35,423 nucleotides of DNA from a virus: positions 1 through 35,423 of the IMG/VR virus record IMGVR_UViG_3300043466_000800. One strand, 5' to 3'. Every line of letters begins with the position of its first letter. Position 1 is the first letter of the stretch. A program made the translations under genes and the position numbers. This document shows, one piece after another, positions 25,465 to 32,740 of the stretch. The notes below the pieces were generated by a model that did no database searches, was not told where the DNA came from, and saw only the letters and a program-made list of their open reading frames with translations.

Positions 25465-26020
25465 GCCAAAAAGAGGCAGACCTAAAAAAGAAAAAGAAAT
25501 TGTGACAACAGCAACATTCAATGAAGTAGCACGTCACGGATGGAATAGTGAGCCTGATGTCTGTCAATTTATTGGCTCACTTATCAAGATGACACAAGCC
25601 AAGACAGTGCTTGAGGTCGGAGTATTCGAAGGCGAGACAGCAATGAAGATGATTGAGGCACTGCCAATTGGAGGCTACTATGCAGGCATTGACATCAACG
25701 ATTATATTAAGCATGACCTTGCAAGAAACGGTGTTGCTGTTGACTTTATCCTTGGCGAATCTATTCAGAAGATTAAGCAGATGCCAGCAAAGCATTTTGA
25801 TTTTATCTTCATTGATGGAGATCACTCCTGGGAGAATATCCTTCCAGAGTTCAAAGAGGTTGAGCGAGTGATTGCCCAAGGTGGAATCATTGCATATCAT
25901 GATACAATCCACATTCCTGATGTTAACAAGCTAATGGAATATGTTTCGCATTACAAGTACCATGTAATCACATTAAACACATCCGAAGGCCGTGGGCTTT
26001 CAATACTTCAAGCACTATGA
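25445..26020 (+). CDS. SAM-dependent methyltransferase (class I, Methyltransf_24-like)
   Basis: 191 residues. Motif I VLEVGVFEGETAMKM (about 55-69) binds SAM, an acidic loop follows (AGIDIND), and motif FDFIFIDGDHSWENI (about 117-131) matches the Methyltransf_24 family, which often acts on sugars or small molecules. An N-terminal KPKRGRPKK patch looks like an AT-hook. It overlaps the glycosyltransferase by 20 bp, so the two probably act in sequence, for example by methylating a transferred sugar. Confidence 0.82.
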   Translation: MQTLSDKPKRGRPKKEKEIVTTATFNEVARHGWNSEPDVCQFIGSLIKMTQAKTVLEVGVFEGETAMKMIEALPIGGYYAGIDINDYIKHDLARNGVAVDFILGESIQKIKQMPAKHFDFIFIDGDHSWENILPEFKEVERVIAQGGIIAYHDTIHIPDVNKLMEYVSHYKYHVITLNTSEGRGLSILQAL

Positions 26021-26097
26021 AAGCACTAAACTTTTGCCGCACTAAGTCTTGCGGCTCGCACATCATAAACCAACCAACCACTAAAGCAACTGCGTAA
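26017..26097 (+). CDS. 26-residue microprotein gene between methyltransferase and portal
   Basis: ATG 26017 overlaps the methyltransferase stop (ATGA), and its stop TAA overlaps the portal ATG (TAATG). Both junctions are of the coupled type seen throughout this genome. The peptide begins MKALNFCRTKSCGSHII and has a C-x4-C pair. It may be a real small virion or regulatory peptide, or a device that carries ribosomes into the portal gene. Confidence 0.45.
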   Translation: MKALNFCRTKSCGSHIINQPTTKATA

Positions 26098-28004
26098 TGG
26101 CACTTACTACTGATGAGATTGACAAGATTGTAAACAAGTTCGCTTATCTGCACAAGGGATGGGAGAATGCGGCCACTAAGAGCCCGATCAATCCCATCAC
26201 AAAGGAGCGCACTGGTGTTACACAATATCCAGAATACTGGCCGGGCTATAACTATGCCGCTAAGATGTATGACAGCATCTTGCCGCATACCCGGCCAGAC
26301 ATTTACCCTGCACATCTTCTCAGCGTGCGAGCTCCAAATCAAACCGATGCACAGGCTGAATACATCCGAGCCAACTACAAGCCCACAACACTCAGCGTGT
26401 TTGAGGACTTCAAGGCTACGATTAGCCGTGCGTTCGCCGATCAGAATTGGAGCATTCGATACAGCCAAGAGCTCGAGCCAATCTTTGGGCAAGATACTTT
26501 CCAGCGTTTTGTTAACGAAGAGATTGCAAAGTTCGGATCGCTTGAGATGTTCATCAAGACAATGGTTCCGACATTGAAGCTGATTGATCCCAATGGCATC
26601 ATTGCAATCGAGCCTGATGACATCGACACAGTGATGGATGAGGAAGGCGAGGAGATTGTCTCTAATGAGCTGATTCGCCCGATGCCGGAATACTATTCTT
26701 GCAAGAGCATAGTTGGTCAGCAATTTGGCGAGTATTACATGGTCATTACTGATGACAGAACGGAAGTAAAGGTCGCAAGCAAGACTGAAAAGAGTGGCCT
26801 TGTGTTGGAGATTTATGACAACATGAACATCTGGAAAGTTTACCAGGTAGGTAAGAAGTCAGACATGACCTTCAGCGAGCCAGTGCTTTACTTTGCACAC
26901 AACCTTGGCTATGTGCCATGCCACAAGCTTGAAGGCATGCCGCAGCTTGTAGGTGGTCACATTGCATTTCAATCGCCATTCATCACAGCGGTGCCATTGC
27001 TCGATCAGGTTATCCTCGATGAGTCATACTTGCAAATTAGCAAAGCCACAAGTGCCTTCCCTTTCATGGTGGCCCTTGGTGAAATTTGCGAGTTCGTGGA
27101 TCGTGAAGGCAACAAGTGCCAGGACGGCCAAATCTTTGATCCAATCAATGGCGGTTACAGGACTTGCGGTTCATGTAACGGGTCCGGAGTGAAGTCAAGA
27201 TTTTCGCCTACTGGCATGCTTTTGATTAAGCCAAAGACATCCTTGAGCGAAGGAGACAGTTCGCTAAACGGTGAATACTTAAAGTTCGTTTCACCTCCAA
27301 TGGATACATTGACATTCTTGCGAGGGGAAATTGAGCAGCAGATGTCTAAGGCAAGACGAATATTGCATTTGCCTTCATCAGACGAAGCCGGAACTATTGG
27401 CGAGGCATCGACTGCAACAGGATCATTGAACAAGGTGCGTGCGCTCTATGCATTCATTAAGCCTATCTCTGACCAGATATTCAACTTGTATGAGTTCTGC
27501 TTGGTGACAATGGGCAAGATGCGATATGGCGAAAACTTTGGAGGGGTGAACTTGGTTTATCCAACAAGCTTCGACATCAGCACGCCATCGGATTACTTGT
27601 CAATCATTAGCGAAGGCGTGAAGGCTGGTGTGCCTCCATCGATTACATTCAGCAATGTTTACAACTACATTCGTGCGATACACTACACGGATGAGGAAAC
27701 CTCAGCAGTTTACGATCTTATAATCAATGCCGATGAGTTGCTCCTGATGAGCAGCGCAGACATCGTTGCAAGGATTGCAAATGGCACGGTTGAGCGTTAT
27801 CAAGATGTGATTCACCACAGTGCACCTCAGCTCATCATGGAATTGATTCGCAACTTCATACCTACTGAAGATGCGCAAAGATTCATCGACCTTCCAATGG
27901 GCGAGCAAGTGGCAGCACTTAACCGATTGGCATCCGAGCGTGTGGCAGTTAAGTTGGACCCGATACAACAAGCACAACAGGACCTACTGAATGGCATCAT
28001 TTGA
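26097..28004 (+). CDS. Portal protein
   Basis: 635 residues, typical for a portal. Early motif EYWPGYNYAAKMYDSILPHTRP; mid-region YLQISKATSAFPFMVALGE and the long helix region QMSKARRILHLPSSDEAGTIGEAS match the stem and clip layout of Bacteroidota phage portals. At about residues 331-365 there is a DnaJ-like zinc insertion (CEFVDREGNKC ... CGSCNGSG). It forms the dodecameric DNA channel and terminase dock. The Mu F-like gene follows, with a 14-bp overlap. Confidence 0.82.
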   Translation: MALTTDEIDKIVNKFAYLHKGWENAATKSPINPITKERTGVTQYPEYWPGYNYAAKMYDSILPHTRPDIYPAHLLSVRAPNQTDAQAEYIRANYKPTTLSVFEDFKATISRAFADQNWSIRYSQELEPIFGQDTFQRFVNEEIAKFGSLEMFIKTMVPTLKLIDPNGIIAIEPDDIDTVMDEEGEEIVSNELIRPMPEYYSCKSIVGQQFGEYYMVITDDRTEVKVASKTEKSGLVLEIYDNMNIWKVYQVGKKSDMTFSEPVLYFAHNLGYVPCHKLEGMPQLVGGHIAFQSPFITAVPLLDQVILDESYLQISKATSAFPFMVALGEICEFVDREGNKCQDGQIFDPINGGYRTCGSCNGSGVKSRFSPTGMLLIKPKTSLSEGDSSLNGEYLKFVSPPMDTLTFLRGEIEQQMSKARRILHLPSSDEAGTIGEASTATGSLNKVRALYAFIKPISDQIFNLYEFCLVTMGKMRYGENFGGVNLVYPTSFDISTPSDYLSIISEGVKAGVPPSITFSNVYNYIRAIHYTDEETSAVYDLIINADELLLMSSADIVARIANGTVERYQDVIHHSAPQLIMELIRNFIPTEDAQRFIDLPMGEQVAALNRLASERVAVKLDPIQQAQQDLLNGII

Positions 28005-28902
28005 TTCCTTAGTCCGCGATAAGATTAGGCTATTCGAGGAAGTTCCCAAGCGACTCGAGACGGCAGCAATTAAAACTCAGGCAGAGGCATGGCGCAAGAT
28101 CAAGCCTTTGCTTGAAGATATGGATGTGTCTGCTGATGGAAACATCGAGCAGACAGAAGACAACATTAGGCGCATCGGATTGATATCAGACGAGCTCAAG
28201 AAGGTGCTTGCAGGCAGTGACTATCGCCAAGCCGTGAAGGACTTTTTGGATGCCATCGATAAGGGCGTTGTGCTGACCAATGACATTGCAAGAACATTCG
28301 AGGAAAGCTTTGAGCCGAATGAGGTGCAGAAGCAATTGCTCCAGATATCCAAGCAGAATGCAATCAATGCATTCTTTGGAAGCGGACTCGATCAGCGATT
28401 CACTCAGCCATTCCTTGAGCAGCTCACAACCAATATCGCAGCAAGGGCACCACTAAGAGAGGCAGTCAATGCATTGGAGGGATTGGTAACCGGCACAGAA
28501 GCCAATGATGGAAGGCTGCTTGCCAATATCAAAACCACAGCAACCACAGCCCAAGCCGTTGCAGATAGAAGCTATTCGGCAGCGGTGAATGATGAGCTTG
28601 GCTTGGAGTGGTTCGAATACCTTGGCGGTGAGATACCAACTACAAGGCCATTCTGCGAGCACAGGGAAGGCGGCATTTATCACAGGGGCGAGATTGAAGC
28701 ATGGGGAGCTGGGAAGAATTCTGCTGGAATAAATGACATCAGGAATGGCACATGGGCTGGGCGCATTGATGGCACAGATAGTAAGTCGATTTTTACATTT
28801 GTAGGCGGGTGGAATTGTCGGCACTATCTTGTGCCAGTGCCTGATCGCAAGGTGCCTGAGAGTGTCAAGGCAAGGGCAAGGGCAGAAGGATTTATTGATT
28901 AA
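27991..28902 (+). CDS. Minor head protein, Mu F-like
   Basis: 303 residues. The C-terminal third carries the Mu F signature: TTRPFCEHREGGIYHRGEIEAW (about 216-237) and WNCRHYLVPVPD (about 272-283). The N-terminal 200 residues are helical. Such proteins bind the portal inside the prohead and may be ejected with the DNA. Directly after the portal, as in many siphophages. Confidence 0.88.
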   Translation: MASFDSLVRDKIRLFEEVPKRLETAAIKTQAEAWRKIKPLLEDMDVSADGNIEQTEDNIRRIGLISDELKKVLAGSDYRQAVKDFLDAIDKGVVLTNDIARTFEESFEPNEVQKQLLQISKQNAINAFFGSGLDQRFTQPFLEQLTTNIAARAPLREAVNALEGLVTGTEANDGRLLANIKTTATTAQAVADRSYSAAVNDELGLEWFEYLGGEIPTTRPFCEHREGGIYHRGEIEAWGAGKNSAGINDIRNGTWAGRIDGTDSKSIFTFVGGWNCRHYLVPVPDRKVPESVKARARAEGFID

Positions 28903-28913
28903 TTAAATTTAAT

Positions 28914-28921
28914 TACCTTTG
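28914..28921 (+). promoter_or_regulatory. Promoter -7 box (TACCTTTG)
   Basis: Matches TAnnTTTG in the 23-bp gap before ATG 28926; a TTG at 28895-28897 lies 16 bp upstream. It would drive the scaffold region. The box is only 4 bases from the ATG. Confidence 0.5.
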
Positions 28922-28925
28922 TTTA

Positions 28926-29192
28926 ATGAGACACCTTATTCTAAGTAGTGGCCGTATCATTCAAGCCTCTGATATGGTGGCCGAGCACCTTCTTAAAAAG
29001 AAAGGCGCACGAGAGTTGACATTGCAACCAATTAATACCCCTACAATATATGCCGATCAAACCGGAGGAAGCACTGGAACTGGTGAACTTCCTAAACCTA
29101 AACGAAGTAGAAAACCTGGAGGAAGCGAAGGAAAAGTTTCAGGAGAACTGGGTAAACAGCAAGGAGCTAAACGACAAGCTCGGAAAGATTAA
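28926..29192 (+). CDS. Small head-region protein overlapping the scaffold gene
   Basis: 88 residues. The first 45 resemble small head proteins (LSSGRIIQASDMVAEHLLKKKGARELTL, a barrel-like domain with an 'eroded loop'); the last 45 are Gly/Lys-rich (KPKRSRKPGGSEGKV) and overlap the scaffold gene in another frame for 143 bp. It has its own promoter-like box. Function unknown, probably structural. Confidence 0.6.
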   Translation: MRHLILSSGRIIQASDMVAEHLLKKKGARELTLQPINTPTIYADQTGGSTGTGELPKPKRSRKPGGSEGKVSGELGKQQGAKRQARKD

Positions 29193-29874
29193 TGGAACAA
29201 TTGCTCACGTTGCTAAAAGAGCATTTGAGCCCTTTGGAGTTACGCTCACTGAAGAAGATTTCAAGGACAAGAAGGCACAAGATGTCTTACGCATGGCCTC
29301 GGAACGTGCTCGTGATGCTTATGAAAAGCAGCAAGATGAGTGGCAGCAAAGAGCTGACAAGTCTGGAAGCGAAGAGTTAGTCAAAGAGTGGGAGAAAAAG
29401 CACAAGAGCCTTGAGAAGAAATTGACTGAGGTTGATACTGCACGCCAAGAAGCGATCAACCAATTCGAGCAATTTAAGAATAAAATGGTTGAGGAGCAGA
29501 AGCAAACCAAAATCAGCCATACATTCGAGCGCGAACTTTCATCCATCAAGCTTGATCCTTCAGTAAATGAGTTTACCATCAAAGGCTTCAAGGCAACGAT
29601 TGGCGAGAAGTATGCAATCGACTTGGAAGATGATGGCAACATCTATGTGAAGGACCGCAACAGCGGTGAGCGATTGAAGAGCAAGGAGAAAGCTGGGTCA
29701 TTCCTCAACTTGTCTGATGTGCTACTTGCTGAAGCAACTGCTGCCGGTATCATCATGAAAAATCCATCAGCAGGGCAGAGAGTGCCAAGACCAGGTGCGC
29801 CAATGATGCCGCAATTGGAAGGGCAGTCTGATAAGAAGATCAAAGGCATCAACCCAAGATTCTTCAGCAAATGA
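29050..29874 (+). CDS. Scaffold protein candidate
   Basis: 274 residues: charged, with a long coiled coil at about 95-160 (WEKKHKSLEKKLTEVDTAR), a small domain, then a Pro/Gly-rich tail (RVPRPGAPMMPQL) and a basic end. This composition and the position between Mu F-like and capsid genes fit a scaffolding protein. The first 48 codons overlap the previous gene in another frame, but the N-terminal sequence (PIKPEEALELVNFLNLNEVE) looks protein-like, so the ATG at 29050 is kept. Confidence 0.68.
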   Translation: MPIKPEEALELVNFLNLNEVENLEEAKEKFQENWVNSKELNDKLGKINGTIAHVAKRAFEPFGVTLTEEDFKDKKAQDVLRMASERARDAYEKQQDEWQQRADKSGSEELVKEWEKKHKSLEKKLTEVDTARQEAINQFEQFKNKMVEEQKQTKISHTFERELSSIKLDPSVNEFTIKGFKATIGEKYAIDLEDDGNIYVKDRNSGERLKSKEKAGSFLNLSDVLLAEATAAGIIMKNPSAGQRVPRPGAPMMPQLEGQSDKKIKGINPRFFSK

Positions 29875-30020
29875 CACTTAAAAAAGCAATTGACATTCTT
29901 GATCAGCATCATTCTTGGCGGCAAGGATTTCACGATAAGATGGTAACTGCAAACGATCTAACAATTGCAATTGCTATAATTTTGCAAACCTTAAGAGAGC
30001 TGAAGTATGCCGATGTATGA
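29871..30020 (+). CDS. Small phage protein
   Basis: 49 residues (MTLKKAIDILDQHHSWRQG at the start), beginning in an ATGA overlap with the scaffold stop and ending 14 bases into the next gene. I recognise the pattern as a recurrent short phage protein of the A-I-x-I-L-x-x-H-x-x-W-R type. Helical; function unknown. Confidence 0.65.
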   Translation: MTLKKAIDILDQHHSWRQGFHDKMVTANDLTIAIAIILQTLRELKYADV

Positions 30021-30279
30021 GGGTTATAATGTGACTGCATCAGACCGTGCTGACAAGAAGTACAAGGCGGTTGATGAAGATGGCAATGAGATTCACTTTG
30101 GTGCATCAGGCTATCGAATCAATCCTGGCACTGATGCAGGCAATAATTACTGCGCAAGAAGCAACGGCATTCCATCGCCAAGGGGCTCGGCCAATTGGTG
30201 GGCTCGCCAGCTTTGGAGCTGCGAAGGCAGAAGATCGGTAAGTGAGAAACCTTTTTTTGGTAGAATCGAATTGCCTTAA
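30007..30279 (+). CDS. Conserved small phage protein (DUF5754-like)
   Basis: 90 residues. The pattern ASDRADKKYKAVDEDGNEIHFGASGYRI followed by GNNYCARSNGI is that of DUF5754-like phage proteins, usually coded near capsid genes. The last part (WARQLWSCEGRR) also fits. Role unknown; possibly a minor head component. Confidence 0.72.
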   Translation: MPMYEGYNVTASDRADKKYKAVDEDGNEIHFGASGYRINPGTDAGNNYCARSNGIPSPRGSANWWARQLWSCEGRRSVSEKPFFGRIELP

Positions 30280-30287
30280 TATATTTG
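30256..30287 (+). promoter_or_regulatory. Promoter upstream of a short hairpin RNA
   Basis: TTTG 30256-30259 and TATATTTG 30280-30287 are exactly 20 bp apart, a full promoter match. It starts inside the end of the DUF5754-like gene. The transcript would begin near 30294 and meet two hairpins within 115 bases. Confidence 0.65.
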
Positions 30288-30293
30288 TCAAAG

Positions 30294-30413
30294 TTTCATA
30301 CATCGATATGATTTGGGCGAAGGGCTGGCAGGGATGCTGGCCCTTCATGTAGATAGTTGTTTTGTTTCATTGTTCTTTTTTGTCAGAGCCAGCAGCAATG
30401 CTGGCTTTTTTTG
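30294..30413 (+). ncRNA. Candidate small RNA or attenuator leader before the capsid gene
   Basis: This stretch of about 120 bases has a promoter at its start and a strong terminator at its end. Hairpin 1 spans 30320-30345 (11 pairs, two G-U, GGGA loop). A 14-codon frame (ATG 30308, Trp-rich: MIWAKGWQGCWPFM) runs through hairpin 1. It could be an sRNA, a leader peptide or a transcription attenuator; no family is recognised. Confidence 0.45.
30387..30412 (+). terminator. Intrinsic terminator with GCAA tetraloop
   Basis: AGCCAGCA (30387-30394) and TGCTGGCT (30399-30406) form a perfect 8-bp stem closed by the stable GNRA loop GCAA, followed by a T-run (30406-30412). It ends transcription just before the capsid promoter. 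Confidence 0.85.
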
Positions 30414-30415
30414 TT

Positions 30416-30423
30416 TATCTTTG
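30416..30423 (+). promoter_or_regulatory. Capsid gene promoter -7 box (TATCTTTG)
   Basis: Exact TAnnTTTG, 3 bases after the terminator's T-run. No TTTG is seen at the right upstream distance because the hairpin occupies it. It would insulate and drive the capsid gene. Confidence 0.6.
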
Positions 30424-30429
30424 CGGCTC

Positions 30430-30521
30430 TATGATGATGTAGTGAGTGCCAACTTATCGGCACAAAGTAGGCGCAACTTTCGGCCTTTTAAACTGAAAGC
30501 AATTCCAAACTACATTTTATC
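30430..30521 (+). promoter_or_regulatory. Structured 5' leader of the capsid gene
   Basis: About 90 untranslated bases. GTGCC (30446-30450) pairs with GGCAC (30459-30463) across an 8-nt loop, preceded by TAGTGAG, also found in the tail-tube leader. CTCTATGATGAT at 30427-30438 is complementary to that other leader. The end before the ATG is A/T-rich without Shine-Dalgarno. Confidence 0.5.
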
Positions 30522-31568
30522 ATGTCTATATCTCGCATTCTATCGGAGTGTCCTAACGTGCAAATGTCACTTAGCGAACTCTTTATCGAAGTTGGTCAGC
30601 GTGAGCAATTGCCTTTCTTAGAGTTTTTGCTTTCACCTGAAAACACTAAACTAATCCGCACTGAGGTTTCTCCAGGAGGTGGAAAATTAAAAACAGTTGA
30701 AGCACGTTGGATTCAGCGTTTGCCTGAAACAGAAGTAGAAGAGGGTGGCCACATCCTTACATGTACTTCAACCAACAACTACGGTGACAGCACAACAACT
30801 TACACAGTTGATGTAACTGACACTTACATTGCATCACAGTTAATCAATGCTGCTGACATCGCTCGCCATTGCCAAGAAAACTCTCGCTATGTGCTTGAGT
30901 CGGTTATGCGTTTGATGGATGTAATCGACCGCAAGGTTGCTTCTGCTGCTGCTGTTCAGGCTGTTGCTGACATCGGAAACTGGGGCACTGAAGTAGAAGG
31001 TTACTACACTGTAACTGGTGACTGCTTGCAAATTGCTACTCGCCAGACTGGCGGTCAAGCATTGAATGAGTTCGCACTTGCTGACATCCTTCAAGCAACT
31101 CGCATGGCTAACTATCCAGGTGCGCCTGTGGTATTTGGTGGTGCTGAGATGCAGCGTTATGCTAATGCTGTGCAAGCTGGTTGCTGCACGCAGTTCGGCA
31201 TCGACTTGTTGGCTATCAGCCAGCAGAACGGATTCGGCTTTGCTTACGATTCTCGCGTAGCTGCTGCTCAAGGTTCACAGCTTAAGAACTTGGTGACAAC
31301 TGCCGGAGCAATCCAGTGGTTATCATTCAACTTGGCTGATTGGAACACAGGCATCACTCCTGTTGCTGGATCAAACTACTCTAAGACTTTGGTGTTCACA
31401 CCTGCTGGAGTACCAGTTGATTTGACAATGAAGGATGACTGCGGAAACTTGTCAATCGTGTTGACTACAACTGGAAAGATTGTAACTCTTCCGACTGACA
31501 TCTACGAGTCTTCTGACAAGTATGCTGGTGTTAACTATGTTAACTGTGTTCAGATTGCAAACCCGTAA
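30522..31568 (+). CDS. Major capsid protein candidate
   Basis: 348 residues, right after the scaffold region, with its own promoter, long leader and following terminator, as expected for the most abundant virion protein. Codons such as GCT for Ala and ACT for Thr are frequent, unlike neighbours. Helical N-third (LINAADIARHCQENSRYVLESVMRLMDVIDRKVASA), beta-rich C-half. No clear HK97 signature, so the call rests on context and expression signals. Its stop is preceded by a slippery heptamer. Confidence 0.72.
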   Translation: MSISRILSECPNVQMSLSELFIEVGQREQLPFLEFLLSPENTKLIRTEVSPGGGKLKTVEARWIQRLPETEVEEGGHILTCTSTNNYGDSTTTYTVDVTDTYIASQLINAADIARHCQENSRYVLESVMRLMDVIDRKVASAAAVQAVADIGNWGTEVEGYYTVTGDCLQIATRQTGGQALNEFALADILQATRMANYPGAPVVFGGAEMQRYANAVQAGCCTQFGIDLLAISQQNGFGFAYDSRVAAAQGSQLKNLVTTAGAIQWLSFNLADWNTGITPVAGSNYSKTLVFTPAGVPVDLTMKDDCGNLSIVLTTTGKIVTLPTDIYESSDKYAGVNYVNCVQIANP

Positions 31569-31650
31569 TAGGGTCGGTAGGTTTACTCTCGCAAGCCGAT
31601 GAGGACTTATTGACCCAGAGCGGATTGGATAATCTAACCACGCAATAAAG

Positions 31651-31680
31651 AAGGGCGGCTAAATGGCCGCTCTTTTTTTT
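31651..31680 (+). terminator. Intrinsic terminator after the capsid gene
   Basis: The 9-bp stem 31651-31659 / 31666-31674 (one G-U pair, TAAATG loop) has an A-run before it and a T-run after it. The T-run ends in the next promoter box, so termination and re-initiation are fused in a few bases. Confidence 0.82.
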
Positions 31681-31687
31681 ATCTTTG
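31680..31687 (+). promoter_or_regulatory. Promoter -7 box (TATCTTTG) for the neck genes
   Basis: Exact TAnnTTTG starting on the last T of the terminator. The ATG at 31702 follows 14 bases later. This decides the start of the next gene: the upstream in-frame codon at 31663 lies inside the terminator. Confidence 0.6.
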
Positions 31688-31701
31688 TAAAAACTAAAAA
31701 G

Positions 31702-32739
31702 ATGTGCATTGAATCACTTGTAGGATTAAGAGACTGCGAAGGCTTTGAGCCATCGACTGGGCTCTATATCGATGACCTCGGAATCAACACTACATTCTTG
31801 GGCCAGCTAATCACTGACCAATACAACAACGGTGCTGAGTTATTTGCAGACAAGAGAGCCTTTGCATGGCGCAAGCTTTCATCTGATGTGCTGACCAAAC
31901 TTAGCCCAATGATGAAGAGCGACACTGTGATTGAGGGGCGAAGGATTGGACAAGTTTTGTCCAACTATATGAATATGCAGACTGCACTTGGTGCCGGCAA
32001 TTATGCAGGCATCAGATTAAAGATTGATCCTAATACCATATCATACCTTAACTTTTACTTAGCGGACATCAACATCGCAATCACATCTGGGAATACCAAT
32101 GTGCCGATCTTGATTTTCGACATGACAACAGGCAAACTGCTTGAGTCATTCACTTACTTCCAAGGTTCCGTAGACCAGTACCTTGGAAAGACATTCACCT
32201 CAGCACGGCGCAAGATGGACATTGCCATCGTGTATGAGTCCACCATGAATGCTGTGAAGTTCACGCCAAAGAAGGGCACTTGCACAAGTTGTGGAGGCGG
32301 TCCAAAGGAATCGCACATCTGCCCTTTTGTGGATGCGATTGGCATTGAGCTCACAACAGATGGCACCAATGTGCTCACAAGCAAGTCGAGCAAGTACACC
32401 GCTGGCATGAGCATCAACTATTCAGTAAGCTGCGACCGGCAAGGATGGATCTGCTCGATTGGTGGCACGATGGCCTTGTCATTAGCCTATGCCACAGCGG
32501 TTGAGATTTACAACTATGCGCTGACAGTAAGCCCGAATCAAAGGGTAAACACAACTGTGATTGTGAATCGTGGGTCTAATAAGACCGAGTTGCAAGAGGG
32601 CCTAATGGCAGCAAGAGATATCGCAGCTTCAAGATATGCAGAAGAACTTAGTGCAATGTTGCAGAACATGCGCCTGCCTGATGACACGCACTGCTGGGAT
32701 TGTAGGCGCAACATGAAGTACGTCACAGCACTTCCATAA
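31702..32739 (+). CDS. Virion protein of unknown type (head-neck region)
   Basis: 345 residues from ATG 31702; the longer frame from 31663 begins inside the terminator hairpin and is rejected. Contains a Cys cluster (GTCTSCGGGPKESHICPF, about 192-209) that may bind zinc, and a second pair near the end (HCWDCRRN). Otherwise alpha/beta with no known family. Position between capsid and tail-completion candidates suggests a head-closure or neck role. Confidence 0.6.
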   Translation: MCIESLVGLRDCEGFEPSTGLYIDDLGINTTFLGQLITDQYNNGAELFADKRAFAWRKLSSDVLTKLSPMMKSDTVIEGRRIGQVLSNYMNMQTALGAGNYAGIRLKIDPNTISYLNFYLADINIAITSGNTNVPILIFDMTTGKLLESFTYFQGSVDQYLGKTFTSARRKMDIAIVYESTMNAVKFTPKKGTCTSCGGGPKESHICPFVDAIGIELTTDGTNVLTSKSSKYTAGMSINYSVSCDRQGWICSIGGTMALSLAYATAVEIYNYALTVSPNQRVNTTVIVNRGSNKTELQEGLMAARDIAASRYAEELSAMLQNMRLPDDTHCWDCRRNMKYVTALP

Positions 32740-32740
32740 C

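Noticed and set aside
25968-26723. A 251-codon minus-strand frame
   Set aside because: It lies opposite the methyltransferase end and the portal start, both well supported; it is a shadow frame with atypical composition.
31663-31701. Longer N-terminus for the neck-region gene
   Set aside because: The extra codons fall inside the terminator hairpin and promoter box; ATG 31702 is the sensible start.
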